64,000 nucleotides of DNA from Colwellia echini (GTDB lineage Bacteria; Pseudomonadota; Gammaproteobacteria; Enterobacterales; Alteromonadaceae): NCBI RefSeq assembly GCF_002843355.2, contig NZ_PJAI02000010.1, forward strand, positions 1 through 64,000, given 5' to 3'. The position numbers and the translations under genes are program-made. Every line of letters starts with the position of its first letter. The first letter of the stretch is position 1. Positions 8,503-17,900 of the stretch are shown piece after piece. The notes beneath the pieces were generated by a model that did no database searches, was not told the DNA's origin, and was given only the letters and a program-made list of their open reading frames with translations.

Positions 8503-9060
8503 TTACTCTTTAGCACTTTTATTACTTGTTTCACTATTGGTATCAATGGTGTCATCAACAGCTTCGGCAGTAACCGGTTGGGCGTCACCGATAGAAATAT
8601 CAGGAAATAGCACGACGGTTTCTACTTCAAATCCTGAAACGACATCGCCACTACGCACTTTATCCATCACTTTGATCATGGTTTTGTAGTCAACATCAGG
8701 CTCAAGTAGCAATGAAATACTGGTCTCATCAGGAAAGCGAGTTTTAATAGCAACCATGGCTTCAGTAAATTGTTTCCACTGGTTAGGTTTTTGACTGCGC
8801 TCAATACTTTTTATCAATCCAATGTTAGCATCTTGAATATCAAAGCTATTTTCGCGTACCACCAACTCTAATTGCAGCTTTACCTTTTCAGAGGTATCAC
8901 CTTTTGCATCAAGCGCAGGTAAATTTAACTCAAGTACAGTTAGTCTTGAAAAAACGGCTGTGATCAACAGAAATGGGACTAATATCACCATTAAATTTAA
9001 AAAGGCGGTGATATTCAGCTCTTCAGCTTGTTGTATACCTTTTAAGCCTCTTTTTTTCAT
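8503..9060 (-). CDS. ExbD/TolR-like subunit (first copy), divergent membrane helix
   Basis: 185 residues, ExbD-like in layout: short cytosolic N-terminus, one membrane helix (LNITAFLNLMVILVPFLLITAVF), periplasmic domain. In the helix the position normally held by the proton-binding Asp reads LNLMVILVPFLL, with Asn in place of Asp. It may therefore be a non-translocating structural partner of the second ExbD; this rests on motif alignment by eye. It starts immediately after the ExbB stop codon (TAA-ATG), so translation is coupled. The C-terminal tail is acidic and Thr/Ser-rich. Confidence 0.85.
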   Translation of the reverse strand: MKKRGLKGIQQAEELNITAFLNLMVILVPFLLITAVFSRLTVLELNLPALDAKGDTSEKVKLQLELVVRENSFDIQDANIGLIKSIERSQKPNQWKQFTEAMVAIKTRFPDETSISLLLEPDVDYKTMIKVMDKVRSGDVVSGFEVETVVLFPDISIGDAQPVTAEAVDDTIDTNSETSNKSAKE

Positions 9061-9678
9061 TTAATCTCTAACCATTAAGTTAAGGGCTTTAAGCGCAGAT
9101 TTTTCAATACTGTCAACTAAGTGTGCTGTTTTAGTAATTAAAAATGAATGAATTAATAACAACGGAATAGCGGCAATCAAACCAAATGCTGTAGTGTTCA
9201 TTGCAACCGCGATACTTGCAGATAATAAATCTGCTTTCTCAGCTGGATCTGCCTGTGCAACAGCCGTAAATGCTTGGATTAAACCGATAATAGTACCTAA
9301 TAAACCAAGTAGCGTGGCTATATTAGCTAATGTTGCTAAGTAATGGGTACGTTGCGTTAACTGCGGCATTTCATCCATAATGCCTTCTTCTAATGCCGCT
9401 TCAATTACTTCACGGCTTTTGTTGTCAATATGGCGTGAAAATCCATAATTAAGCACATGAGCTATAGGCGTTTTTACTTCTGAAGTTAGCTTTACAGCAC
9501 GTTGAAAATCTAACGCTTTTAGCATAGGCACAAGCTCTGACCATAATGCGTTAGTAGCTTTTTCCGTTTTGAGTAAATAAATAAATCGCTCAATAGCGAT
9601 CACTAAACCTAGTGCAAAAACCAATAAAATCGGGTACATAAAAGTGCCACCCGCTTGAAATAATTTAACGATTTCCAT
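9061..9678 (-). CDS. ExbB/TolQ/MotA-family proton channel subunit
   Basis: 205 residues with three membrane helices (about 12-34, 110-135 and 152-178). Conserved family features: IERFIYLLK after the first helix, LATLANIATLLGLLGTIIGLIQAF in the second, and AVAMNTTAFGLIAAIPLLLIHSF in the third. It is the pentameric proton channel partner of the two ExbD proteins that follow. A 117-base spacer with degenerate 13-14 bp repeats separates it from the upstream small gene, so this block could have its own promoter as well as read-through from the T6SS operon. Confidence 0.93.
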   Translation of the reverse strand: MEIVKLFQAGGTFMYPILLVFALGLVIAIERFIYLLKTEKATNALWSELVPMLKALDFQRAVKLTSEVKTPIAHVLNYGFSRHIDNKSREVIEAALEEGIMDEMPQLTQRTHYLATLANIATLLGLLGTIIGLIQAFTAVAQADPAEKADLLSASIAVAMNTTAFGLIAAIPLLLIHSFLITKTAHLVDSIEKSALKALNLMVRD

Positions 9679-9698
9679 GAAAATACCTTTTTATTAAA

Positions 9699-9752
9699 TG
9701 TTTAAGTTATGTGTTAAAAGTTATATGTTTAAAGTTTTATTTACTGTTTACG
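9699..9752. repeat. Degenerate 13-14 bp tandem repeat
   Basis: TGTTTAAGTTATG, TGTTAAAAGTTATA and TGTTTAAAGTTTTA follow one another, then a weaker fourth copy. It lies between exbB and the 132-residue gene. Similar repeats of other sequence occur at 36001, 52166 and 54243. Confidence 0.5.
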
Positions 9753-9795
9753 TTGTTTGTTACTGTACATCCGTTATAAGTTCAAAATATATACA

Positions 9796-10194
9796 TTAAC
9801 GGTTATTGCTTCCCTTAATAAAATTAAGGCATTTATCTATTTTTCCTGCAAAATAAGGTTGTGTTTTATCAACATCATTCTGATTTAACTCATTTTCGTC
9901 ATCAACTTGTTGAAACTCAACATGCTTGCCATTCACCTCATTTGCTTCAACACCAGTACTTTCATGTTGGTTTTTATCAAAATGAGGTACCGTATTGTTA
10001 TTGTCGCCATTATTCATTACTGTTGCTTCAGATAAATGCGATGTAACGTTAAAAGGGGTTACGCCATTAATGTTTAAATCAAGGTTGTCTAATAGCTGCT
10101 TACGCTCATAACGATAGGTATCCACCGAGATACTATAATTAGCATGAGCTTTGCTGATCTTTCGTAATTGCTTTGAGCATTCAGTAATATTCAT
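9796..10194 (-). CDS. Small acidic protein of T6SS operon with DKTQP motif
   Basis: 132 residues, no signal peptide, no membrane segment. I do not recognise a domain. The N-terminal third is helical and basic (ECSKQLRKISKAHANYSI); the middle is Asn/Asp/Glu-rich and probably disordered. Near residue 110 it reads DVDKTQPYFAGKID, a DKT context like the repeated DKTVF motifs of the kinase encoded just upstream. AGG nine bases before the ATG supports the start. It lies between the kinase and exbB on the same strand, so it may be a small substrate or adaptor of the phosphorylation switch; this is inference. Confidence 0.65.
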   Translation of the reverse strand: MNITECSKQLRKISKAHANYSISVDTYRYERKQLLDNLDLNINGVTPFNVTSHLSEATVMNNGDNNNTVPHFDKNQHESTGVEANEVNGKHVEFQQVDDENELNQNDVDKTQPYFAGKIDKCLNFIKGSNNR

Positions 10195-10287
10195 TATCTT
10201 ACCTGACTAGTTTACTAGTTCATTTTCAATTTATTGATTAATAAGTGGGTTAATTATCAACTTAGTAATCTAAGTTTCTTCTTTGTA

Positions 10288-13200
10288 TTAATTGCCCACT
10301 AAATCTCTAACTAAGCGAAAGCCTGTTACCTTGTCCGCTTCACCGGTGTGACTTATAGTTTCTTCACTGGTACAAACATCCATCGCGGTTTGGTATGAGC
10401 CGCCTACCGCTGCCACTTTTTTAGCTGAAACATAAACAAGCTCTTGTGCATTACCCGCATAATTAACCACTCCCCAGCTATTTTGTTTACCTGTAGTGGT
10501 TTTAATTAATTCATCACCTTTTTGGATACCACGAGAACTAATTTGACAGTTACGATTAGAGTCAAGTTGATTATCGTTAGACTTAGCCGCATGTAACCAT
10601 TCACGTTTATGAGGTAAACGATAGGTTTTACCTGTGGCTTTATTCAACCAATCTATATAGCCAGTAATATTTGCTAAGCTAATATTAGTAACGGGTAGAC
10701 GAGAGTCTGCACTGGTTATTTCACTACACGCTTGAGATTTATTACAATAAACATTGTATTGATAAATAGATACTTCATATTTACCAATAGCAAAGGGCTG
10801 AATTTTATCATTACCAGGAATAACAAGCATTGTTGGGCCTGTACCACCGACTTTAAGCGTGTCTTTACACACAGCACGATTGCCTCGAGCACCTAACCCC
10901 GCAATAGACATTTGACAGCCATCTAACTCTTTAATTTCAACGGCGGCTAATTCAGCGCTATCAGCAAAGAGTAATAAAGCATATCGCTTAGCATCTTTTG
11001 CATAATCTGGGCTAATCTGCCCCATAGAAACAATACAGGAAGCTAGGCTTTTGGTTATATCATTTTCTGCTTTTTGATAGCGTGAAAAGTCCAAAGTACG
11101 CAGTTTTTCAATGGCAATTTTAAAGTCTCGCATGTTCAAGCGTTGCGAACATTGCAGTTGCTCTTTTACGTTGTCCATGGCTAAGTTATATAAATTAGTG
11201 GTAGTTTTTTTATCAACTGCTTGCTCTTTTTTAGCAATAGCTTTTTCGGCATTAATTGCTGCTTTACGTTGTTTCTCTATTTCAGCAAGTCGCTTCGCTT
11301 CCGCTGCTTTTTTATCTGAGGCTGCTTTTTCAGCAAGTTTGGTTGCTAAGTTAAGTTTATATTGATCGAGCTCTGTTTGGTCATCGGTATAAGCTATGGC
11401 ATTCTTAATTAATTCATTCGCACGAGTGAAACTTGTCGCTGAAATCGCTTTACCTATTTGCACTGAATACAACTGATAAATCTCTTCACGCTTAGTGAAG
11501 TACCATGGCGTTGGTTTTTCAGGAAATAAATCGGCCATTGACTGAACTTCTTCACGTAGTGAGGCCTGCCACTCTCTTGAAAAACTAGGTGATGCAATAA
11601 AACGTTCAATGTTTTCTTGTAACACTTGATAACGAATTTTAAACTCCATTTTATTCATTAATTCAGCTTGAGATACTTTAGGTAATTCAACTTTTGTCAC
11701 TTCGTGATAAGCAAAACCAGCTAAACCTAAGGTTAATGCGATGCCAAACCACATACCGCCCGTGGAGGTTTTATGCTCTGTTATTTGCTTGTAAAACGCA
11801 GCGACAGAAACAATGCGATCTTTTCGTTCAAAAGCTAATGCCGCTTCAATGGCTTTCCAATAACGTTTTTTAATACCTTGAATTCGTTTAGGTTTTAATT
11901 TTTTATCGTAAGCTTCATCGGCAGGTAACCGAGTAAATGGATGATCACCTGTTAAAATTTCATACGCGATACAACCTAACGCATAAATATCGTCTCGTAC
12001 GTCAGGTACTTGCCCTAACAACATTTCTCTACTGGCATATGCAGGCGTTAACGCACCAAGGTTGCCCGCATCAAATACCGTGCGGTCTTTTTCGTTATGG
12101 CTACGATCAATTTTTTGTACGGCGCGCGCAATACCAAAATCAAATATTTTAGCGGTGCCATTGTCAGTAACAAAAACGTTTCCTGGCTTTAAATCAGAAT
12201 GAACAATATCTTCTTTATGTGCGTGTATTAACGCTTCACACATACCATATAAAATATTCCACGCTTCATTTCTAGGTAAGCCGGTGGCGTGATATTGCTT
12301 TACCATTTGATCAAGTGGTTGTCCTACCATGTATTCCATGGTCATAAAAACCACGTCACCATCACGGTCAAAATCGTATACTTTTACAGTATTTTGATTA
12401 GCAATATGTTGAGCTTTTTTCGCTTCACGCTGTAATGAAATAAAGGCTTCAGGATGAGTTCTAAACTCTTCACTTAATACTTTAATGGCAATGTAGGGAT
12501 CTCTATCTTGCGCTTCAACTTTAAGTAAGTCTTTAGCTTTATACACAACTCCCATGCCACCAATACCTAGAATATCTTCTAGCTGAAAACGTCCTTTAAG
12601 TAGCTTTAACTTACCGTTAGCATTACTTGTGGTATCAACTGATAAATTGGGGGCGGTATTGTCTGAGTTATTACCTGATATAGTATCAAAAGCTTGAGCG
12701 TTTTCTTTAAAATCACTGCTTCCATTAATTAAATCAACAGCACTACCACCATTAGTTTGAGTGGTGGGTTCACTTGCTCTAATGCGCGGGGAAAAAATAG
12801 TTTTGTCTGAATTAACATCATCCACGCTTTCACTTGGTAAACCATTGTTACTAGTTACAGCATTAGGCGAAAATCGCGTGGCATCCTCTTCAAAATTTTT
12901 AACAGTCGGTTGAGGTGCTACTCGAGGTGCGAAAACAGTTTTGTCTGAATTAACGTCATTAATTTTGTTTTCAGTAGCAAATTTTTCTTGAGTTTGAGCT
13001 GTGCTAGGTGCAAAACGCGTAACATCATTTTGACTATTGTCAGTTTCAATCGTCGGTTTTACAGGTGCTCTAGGCGCGAATACAGTTTTATCTGTGCTTA
13101 GTTGAGCAGCATCAGTCGCGCTTTTTTCTTTAGCTAATGCTACCGCTTTGGCTATCTCTTGTGCTTTACTTTTAGAAATAGGCTTTCTAAATACAGTTTT

Positions 13201-13356
13201 TCCCGTATTATCTTCCGTGTTATCTTCCGTGTTATTGCTTTTTATATGAGCAGATTCTATTAGATCATCCGAGTGGCTTTTATCAACATATTCGTTAGAA
13301 CTATTATGCTGCTCACTTTTATTATTATTATTGTTTTTATTATCTTGATTCGACAT
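10288..13356 (-). CDS. ppkA: T6SS Ser/Thr kinase with FGE-type sensor domain (PpkA-like)
   Basis: 1022 residues. Residues 1-245 are a low-complexity region with Thr motifs: GKTVF (T54), DKTVF (T91), VTRFAP (T113), DKTVF (T140), ATRFSP (T160), DKTIFSP (T186). The kinase domain (about 256-525) has the glycine loop GIGGMGVVY, the lysine in AIKV (about 292), HSDLKPGN (386-393, catalytic Asp 388) and DFG (406-408). The usual HRD arginine is Ser. The activation loop contains DRTVF (T426). A membrane helix follows at about 534-551, then a periplasmic helical/coiled-coil region and a C-terminal formylglycine-generating-enzyme/sulfatase-modifying fold (about 820-1020, ending GFRLVRDLV). In T6SS, PpkA phosphorylates Fha or TssL to trigger assembly. 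It sits next to its phosphatase and in the operon with fha and tssL. Confidence 0.92.
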   Translation of the reverse strand: MSNQDNKNNNNNKSEQHNSSNEYVDKSHSDDLIESAHIKSNNTEDNTEDNTGKTVFRKPISKSKAQEIAKAVALAKEKSATDAAQLSTDKTVFAPRAPVKPTIETDNSQNDVTRFAPSTAQTQEKFATENKINDVNSDKTVFAPRVAPQPTVKNFEEDATRFSPNAVTSNNGLPSESVDDVNSDKTIFSPRIRASEPTTQTNGGSAVDLINGSSDFKENAQAFDTISGNNSDNTAPNLSVDTTSNANGKLKLLKGRFQLEDILGIGGMGVVYKAKDLLKVEAQDRDPYIAIKVLSEEFRTHPEAFISLQREAKKAQHIANQNTVKVYDFDRDGDVVFMTMEYMVGQPLDQMVKQYHATGLPRNEAWNILYGMCEALIHAHKEDIVHSDLKPGNVFVTDNGTAKIFDFGIARAVQKIDRSHNEKDRTVFDAGNLGALTPAYASREMLLGQVPDVRDDIYALGCIAYEILTGDHPFTRLPADEAYDKKLKPKRIQGIKKRYWKAIEAALAFERKDRIVSVAAFYKQITEHKTSTGGMWFGIALTLGLAGFAYHEVTKVELPKVSQAELMNKMEFKIRYQVLQENIERFIASPSFSREWQASLREEVQSMADLFPEKPTPWYFTKREEIYQLYSVQIGKAISATSFTRANELIKNAIAYTDDQTELDQYKLNLATKLAEKAASDKKAAEAKRLAEIEKQRKAAINAEKAIAKKEQAVDKKTTTNLYNLAMDNVKEQLQCSQRLNMRDFKIAIEKLRTLDFSRYQKAENDITKSLASCIVSMGQISPDYAKDAKRYALLLFADSAELAAVEIKELDGCQMSIAGLGARGNRAVCKDTLKVGGTGPTMLVIPGNDKIQPFAIGKYEVSIYQYNVYCNKSQACSEITSADSRLPVTNISLANITGYIDWLNKATGKTYRLPHKREWLHAAKSNDNQLDSNRNCQISSRGIQKGDELIKTTTGKQNSWGVVNYAGNAQELVYVSAKKVAAVGGSYQTAMDVCTSEETISHTGEADKVTGFRLVRDLVGN

Positions 13357-13446
13357 AGCTACTTATCAGTTACCGCATCATTATCTATCGACTCACTCTT
13401 ATAGCGACTCACTAAATTTTATGACTGGGTAAGTACTCCATTACGC

Positions 13447-14205
13447 TTATACACTGACATTTTGATGAATGCCTTTGACTAAAACTACCGACACATTATC
13501 AGAGGCTTTATTATTTAATGCTGTTTGTATTAATTGATTTACTGAGCTATCTAAAGCACTTTCACGCAGACACTGCATTATTTCATCGTCTGTTACTGCG
13601 TTATATAAACCATCACTGCAAAGTAAAAACAAATCCCCTACTCTAACGTCAAACACGTCAACATCTATATCAAGTCGCTCAGAGGTACCTACAGCGCGAG
13701 TGATCACATTGGCTTCGGGATGATTTTTTGCTTCCTCTTCAGAGATTAAACCTTCGCTAACTAACTCAGCAACATGGCTATGATCTCTACTTATCTGGCT
13801 TAGTTTATTTTGTCTGAATCGATAAAGCCTTGAATCACCAGCCCATAAACAAACCCCAATATTACCTTTAATTAATAGCGACACAAATGTGCTACCAATA
13901 ATTCGACCGTTGAGCTCAACTTTTGAATATTCTAATAATCGATTATTCGCATCGGTAACTGTGTTTTCAATGTCAGTTACAAAATTATCTAAATTAGCTT
14001 TTGACTGTAAGCGACTCAAGTTTTCAACGATCATTTGACTTGCAACACTACCGCCATCATGTCCGCCCATACCATCAGCAACTGTCCATAAGCATATTTC
14101 TGGCTGGCAAAGAAATGAGTCTTCATTTAAAGGTCTTACAGTACCAACATCTGTTGCGCCTTCGCTAACCCAAGTTAAGGGACGCCTTACTGTTATGTCA
14201 TTCAT
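13447..14205 (-). CDS. pppA: T6SS PP2C-type Ser/Thr phosphatase (PppA-like)
   Basis: 252 residues, the full PP2C/SpoIIE-like fold with metal-binding motifs RPLNEDS (24-30), ADGMGGHDGG (43-52), AGDSRLYR, SDGLYNAV and ASDNVSVV. It is soluble and cytosolic. In T6SS loci of the PpkA/PppA/Fha type this enzyme removes the activating phosphate and returns the apparatus to rest. It lies between tagF and the kinase gene, so kinase and phosphatase are made together. A leader with AAGAAAG precedes the ATG. Confidence 0.95.
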   Translation of the reverse strand: MNDITVRRPLTWVSEGATDVGTVRPLNEDSFLCQPEICLWTVADGMGGHDGGSVASQMIVENLSRLQSKANLDNFVTDIENTVTDANNRLLEYSKVELNGRIIGSTFVSLLIKGNIGVCLWAGDSRLYRFRQNKLSQISRDHSHVAELVSEGLISEEEAKNHPEANVITRAVGTSERLDIDVDVFDVRVGDLFLLCSDGLYNAVTDDEIMQCLRESALDSSVNQLIQTALNNKASDNVSVVLVKGIHQNVSV

Positions 14206-14264
14206 AATTAATTCTTTCTTGTTTTAATGTCGCTGAATTAAGATTTTATTCATTGCGAATAACA

Positions 14265-14984
14265 CTAATTAGCTATATAAGTTTTTGGCCAACCCCAATG
14301 CGCCCAGTTACCATCCATCATCGCGGGTAACTGACTGGCAGGTGGTAAACCTTGCACATTAAAAAGGCAAGGTGAGATATTCTCAGAGCCACTAGTAGAC
14401 CAAACACTGTAACTGTTTAAGCTAGAAGTAAGTACACTATCAAGTAAATGTGCGTAAACAGTCATCGGCAATTCTTCGGCAAATGACAAGTCTATATGCT
14501 GACTAGATGTTGTTAATTGTTGGCCAGTTTTTTTGTAAGCCATAGGTACCATTAAGTCTTGATGGTTTGCTTGTTCCAGTAATTCTTCAAGGGTAAATTG
14601 ACCATCTAGTGCCTGTAATGCAAGCTCTTCAAGATGAGCAAACCAGCGACTATTTGTCGACATAAACTCTAGTGGATTAACATTATTAGGTAATGGTACA
14701 ACAAGAGTAAACGGGTAATAACGTCCAACTTGATCAACACTTGGCAATACAATGCCGGCCCAGTTATTTTCGTCAATAACACCTGAAGATAAAACAAAAC
14801 GCCAAATTGGACTGGTTAAATAAATATCTAGCCAATGTTCGCCTATTTGTTCTTTTGAACTAGCAACAAAAAGTTGTAACCATTCATCCCAAGTAGTAAG
14901 AAACTTTGTTGGTAAGTTACGGTGAATAAAGTCACCATAACTTGGTAATTTACCATATAAACCTAAAGGGATTTCAACCTTCAT
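14265..14984 (-). CDS. tagF: T6SS accessory protein TagF
   Basis: About 239 residues. The N-terminal signature GLYGKLPSYGDFIHRNLP, followed by WRFVLSSGVI and VLPSVDQVGRYYPFTLV, is that of the TagF/DUF2094 family. TagF is a negative post-translational regulator of T6SS assembly in Pseudomonas and Agrobacterium. I chose the ATG at 14984, which overlaps the tssM stop as TAATG and has GAGAGGA just before it. An ATG six codons upstream (15002) lies inside tssM and lacks a ribosome site. This is the stand-alone form, not the TagF-PppA fusion, and the phosphatase is the next gene. Confidence 0.93.
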   Translation of the reverse strand: MKVEIPLGLYGKLPSYGDFIHRNLPTKFLTTWDEWLQLFVASSKEQIGEHWLDIYLTSPIWRFVLSSGVIDENNWAGIVLPSVDQVGRYYPFTLVVPLPNNVNPLEFMSTNSRWFAHLEELALQALDGQFTLEELLEQANHQDLMVPMAYKKTGQQLTTSSQHIDLSFAEELPMTVYAHLLDSVLTSSLNSYSVWSTSGSENISPCLFNVQGLPPASQLPAMMDGNWAHWGWPKTYIAN

Positions 14985-17900
14985 TAGATCCTCTCTGGGC
15001 ATTTAAATAAGCTTAACAATTGTTTTTCAAAAGGATTGTTAATGCTATTGGCTTTAATTTTATAAGTAATTTTGTATTGCGCGTCAAAAGACTGTTTTTC
15101 ATCATCTGTATTATTAGCAATCGCATAAGTAACTAAATAGGTACTCGATTCATTCGTTTTAGTTAATTTAGATTGTGCTAAAAGCCTAAACCAAGCCCAA
15201 GGTCCTTCAAATGTTTCACTGTGTTGTTGTTCATTTAAGTCTTCAAAAACAATACGAACACGACTTTGCTCGCTATCAGCCGACCACTTTAATGACTTCC
15301 AAAATTTAGGACCATGACTATAAGCTATTCTGGTACTGCCTACTTCAAGCATAAATCTCACGTTATTTTTAGGCATAGCGTCAGGCTTTAAACTAAAGCC
15401 TAAGCTTGGTGTTTCAGCACTATCTCTAAACAACACGCTTTTAATTTCTAAAGCTCGCTCTATTTGTGACAATGTTGCTTTAGATAAGCCAAGGTTATAT
15501 TTATCAACCGTTTTGTTCTGCCAACCACCACGTGTGGTGATAAACGGCTTTACGTTTTCTTGATAAAAGGTATCAACAGTGCCATTAGGTTTAAAGAAAG
15601 CGACAAAATCAAATAAGGCTATGTCATTACTTGAGTTTTTAGCTACAGGGTAACGCCCTTCAATACTATCCATGTACGGCTGATAAACAGTATTTCGCCA
15701 TTCATTATTAATGTGCTGATGCGCTGATTTTAGTATTACTCTCCATGTTTCATCACCTAAACTAGTTAACCAACGTTTAACTGGTTTAGGCATGTTTTTA
15801 GCATAAGAATGCAAAGCGGTAATAGCATTATCGGCGCCATTTTGATATCGAGCTTTAACTAACTGAAAGGCTTTTCGACTAGGATCTGGTGATAAACTAA
15901 TACCATTTATCAGTTCTTGCATCTGCGATATTTTAAGTAATGCTGTGTTAATAGCTGCAGGTTGCTTTTGGCTTTCGCGCAATAATACATTCAAGCTTCT
16001 ATAGCGTTTATCTACACTTGTCCAATTGGCTTTAGATGCGGCAAAGCTTGCTAGCTCACCAGTAATACCGGTTTCATTATCATCAGATAAATTAGCTGCT
16101 GTTTGGCTTGATAATTGAGTATTTGCTGAAGTAACGTTCAGTATTGCAACAATAGGCGAATAAATAGGATCTGAAAAACTCGCTAATAAGTTACTTGCTT
16201 GTTGTATATTTTGAACGGGTTTGATATTTAACGCGTCGTATATTTGTTGCCAATATTTATTGTAATCAGCCAAGTAAAGATCTTTTACTTTATTACTGAT
16301 GTCATCAAGATCATCACTCACAAAAGCAATATCTTGTGTTCCTTCATCATGTAATAACCAGCGTTCATTAGCAATGTTTACAATAAGATCTGAATCAGCA
16401 GAGAAGTCAATTGCATCGAAACTCGTTTTAGTAAAGAGCATCGGAATAGTTAAGTTAGCTTCTATCGCTGGCGTTATTTGGTAACTGTCTTGTACTGCTC
16501 CGCCCATTTCGGCAAGTATATTTATAGGTTGAGTATACTCTGCTTTACTACGTATACGCTGATAAATACGCTGCGAAATAGGCATGCGTAATAAACGATT
16601 ACGCGTAGCCGCAACTAATGATTTATTAACTTTTGCAGGTTCAATTGGCAAGGCAAGTAATGCATTTAAATGCGCTTCAAGGGCGAGTTTGTTATCTGTT
16701 TGTTGTGAGTACTCATTTTGCCATTGTGTTAAAAACCACTCTTTAACTAATGCTTTATCCATATATTCAAGTTTGTTGAACATAATGTAGCTTCTAAAAG
16801 CGCTATAAAGCTGTTCATTAGTTGAATTATTCTTTAAATTTATCTCTAAGTACTGAATTAACTTAGGATAAAAAACATGGATTAAATGACTTTGGTAAGC
16901 AGCATTAGCAGCTTCATCGACGCCACTGTCGTACATACCTAAATTACTTAACCAAGGGCTTTTTTCTTGATCATAAACAATACTGGCTTTTGCTAAGGCA
17001 TTTAGCGTCGGTAGAGTATTGCGAAGATCTGAAGACCAACGACTTTGGCTCTTAGCATTTTCTTGGTATTCTGCCGTATAACCTTTAACCTCATTCATGT
17101 AAGTTTCATGTTGAGTAAAAGCGCCAGCCCAAAGTACGACTAAAGCAACAGATATACCTGCCATCGTAGTATAGGCAATACGTTGCCCCCATTTGATGAG
17201 TTTTTCATAAAAACGATTAGAGCCAACCAGTTCAGATTCAGTAAAAATAACTTCCTTAAATAACTTTCCTAAGAAATAACTTTTACCTTGTTGTAAAGCA
17301 GAGTTTCCGCCCGTATTAGCAAAACCAAAGTTAGAGGACACCGAGGCCATTAATCGGTCAATAGGTGTACCGTCTTGTGTTCCACTAGTAAAATATACAC
17401 CGCGTAGGTATGGCTGTAATTTATACCTATTTTGTACAAATGTTTGTTGAACAAAACCATCTACTAGCTCTTGTAAGTTTTCCATTTGCTGTGGAAAGCC
17501 TTGAATAGCACTACGACGCTTAATATCACGTTCATTGTGTACTCTAAATAATACTCGTTGATATAAGCCTTTAATTATATTTCGATATTCTTGGCTGAGC
17601 TTAGCAAAGTCAGGTGCTAATGATGGCTCTGGAGAATCAGGTAATGAAATACCTAGTACTTGTTCACGCTCCTCTTTACCTAAGTCTTCAAAAAACTCAG
17701 TAAAACCTGATACTAGATCGCATTTAGTAAACATTAGATATACGGGAAAACGCACTTCGAGTTTTTCCATTAACTCATCAATACGGGTACGAATAATTTT
17801 GGCGTGTTTAGCTCTTTCTTCTTCGGTTTGTGTTAATAACTCTTGTAAGCTAATGGCTACAATTGCACCATTAATAGGTCGTCTGCGACGATGTTTTTTA

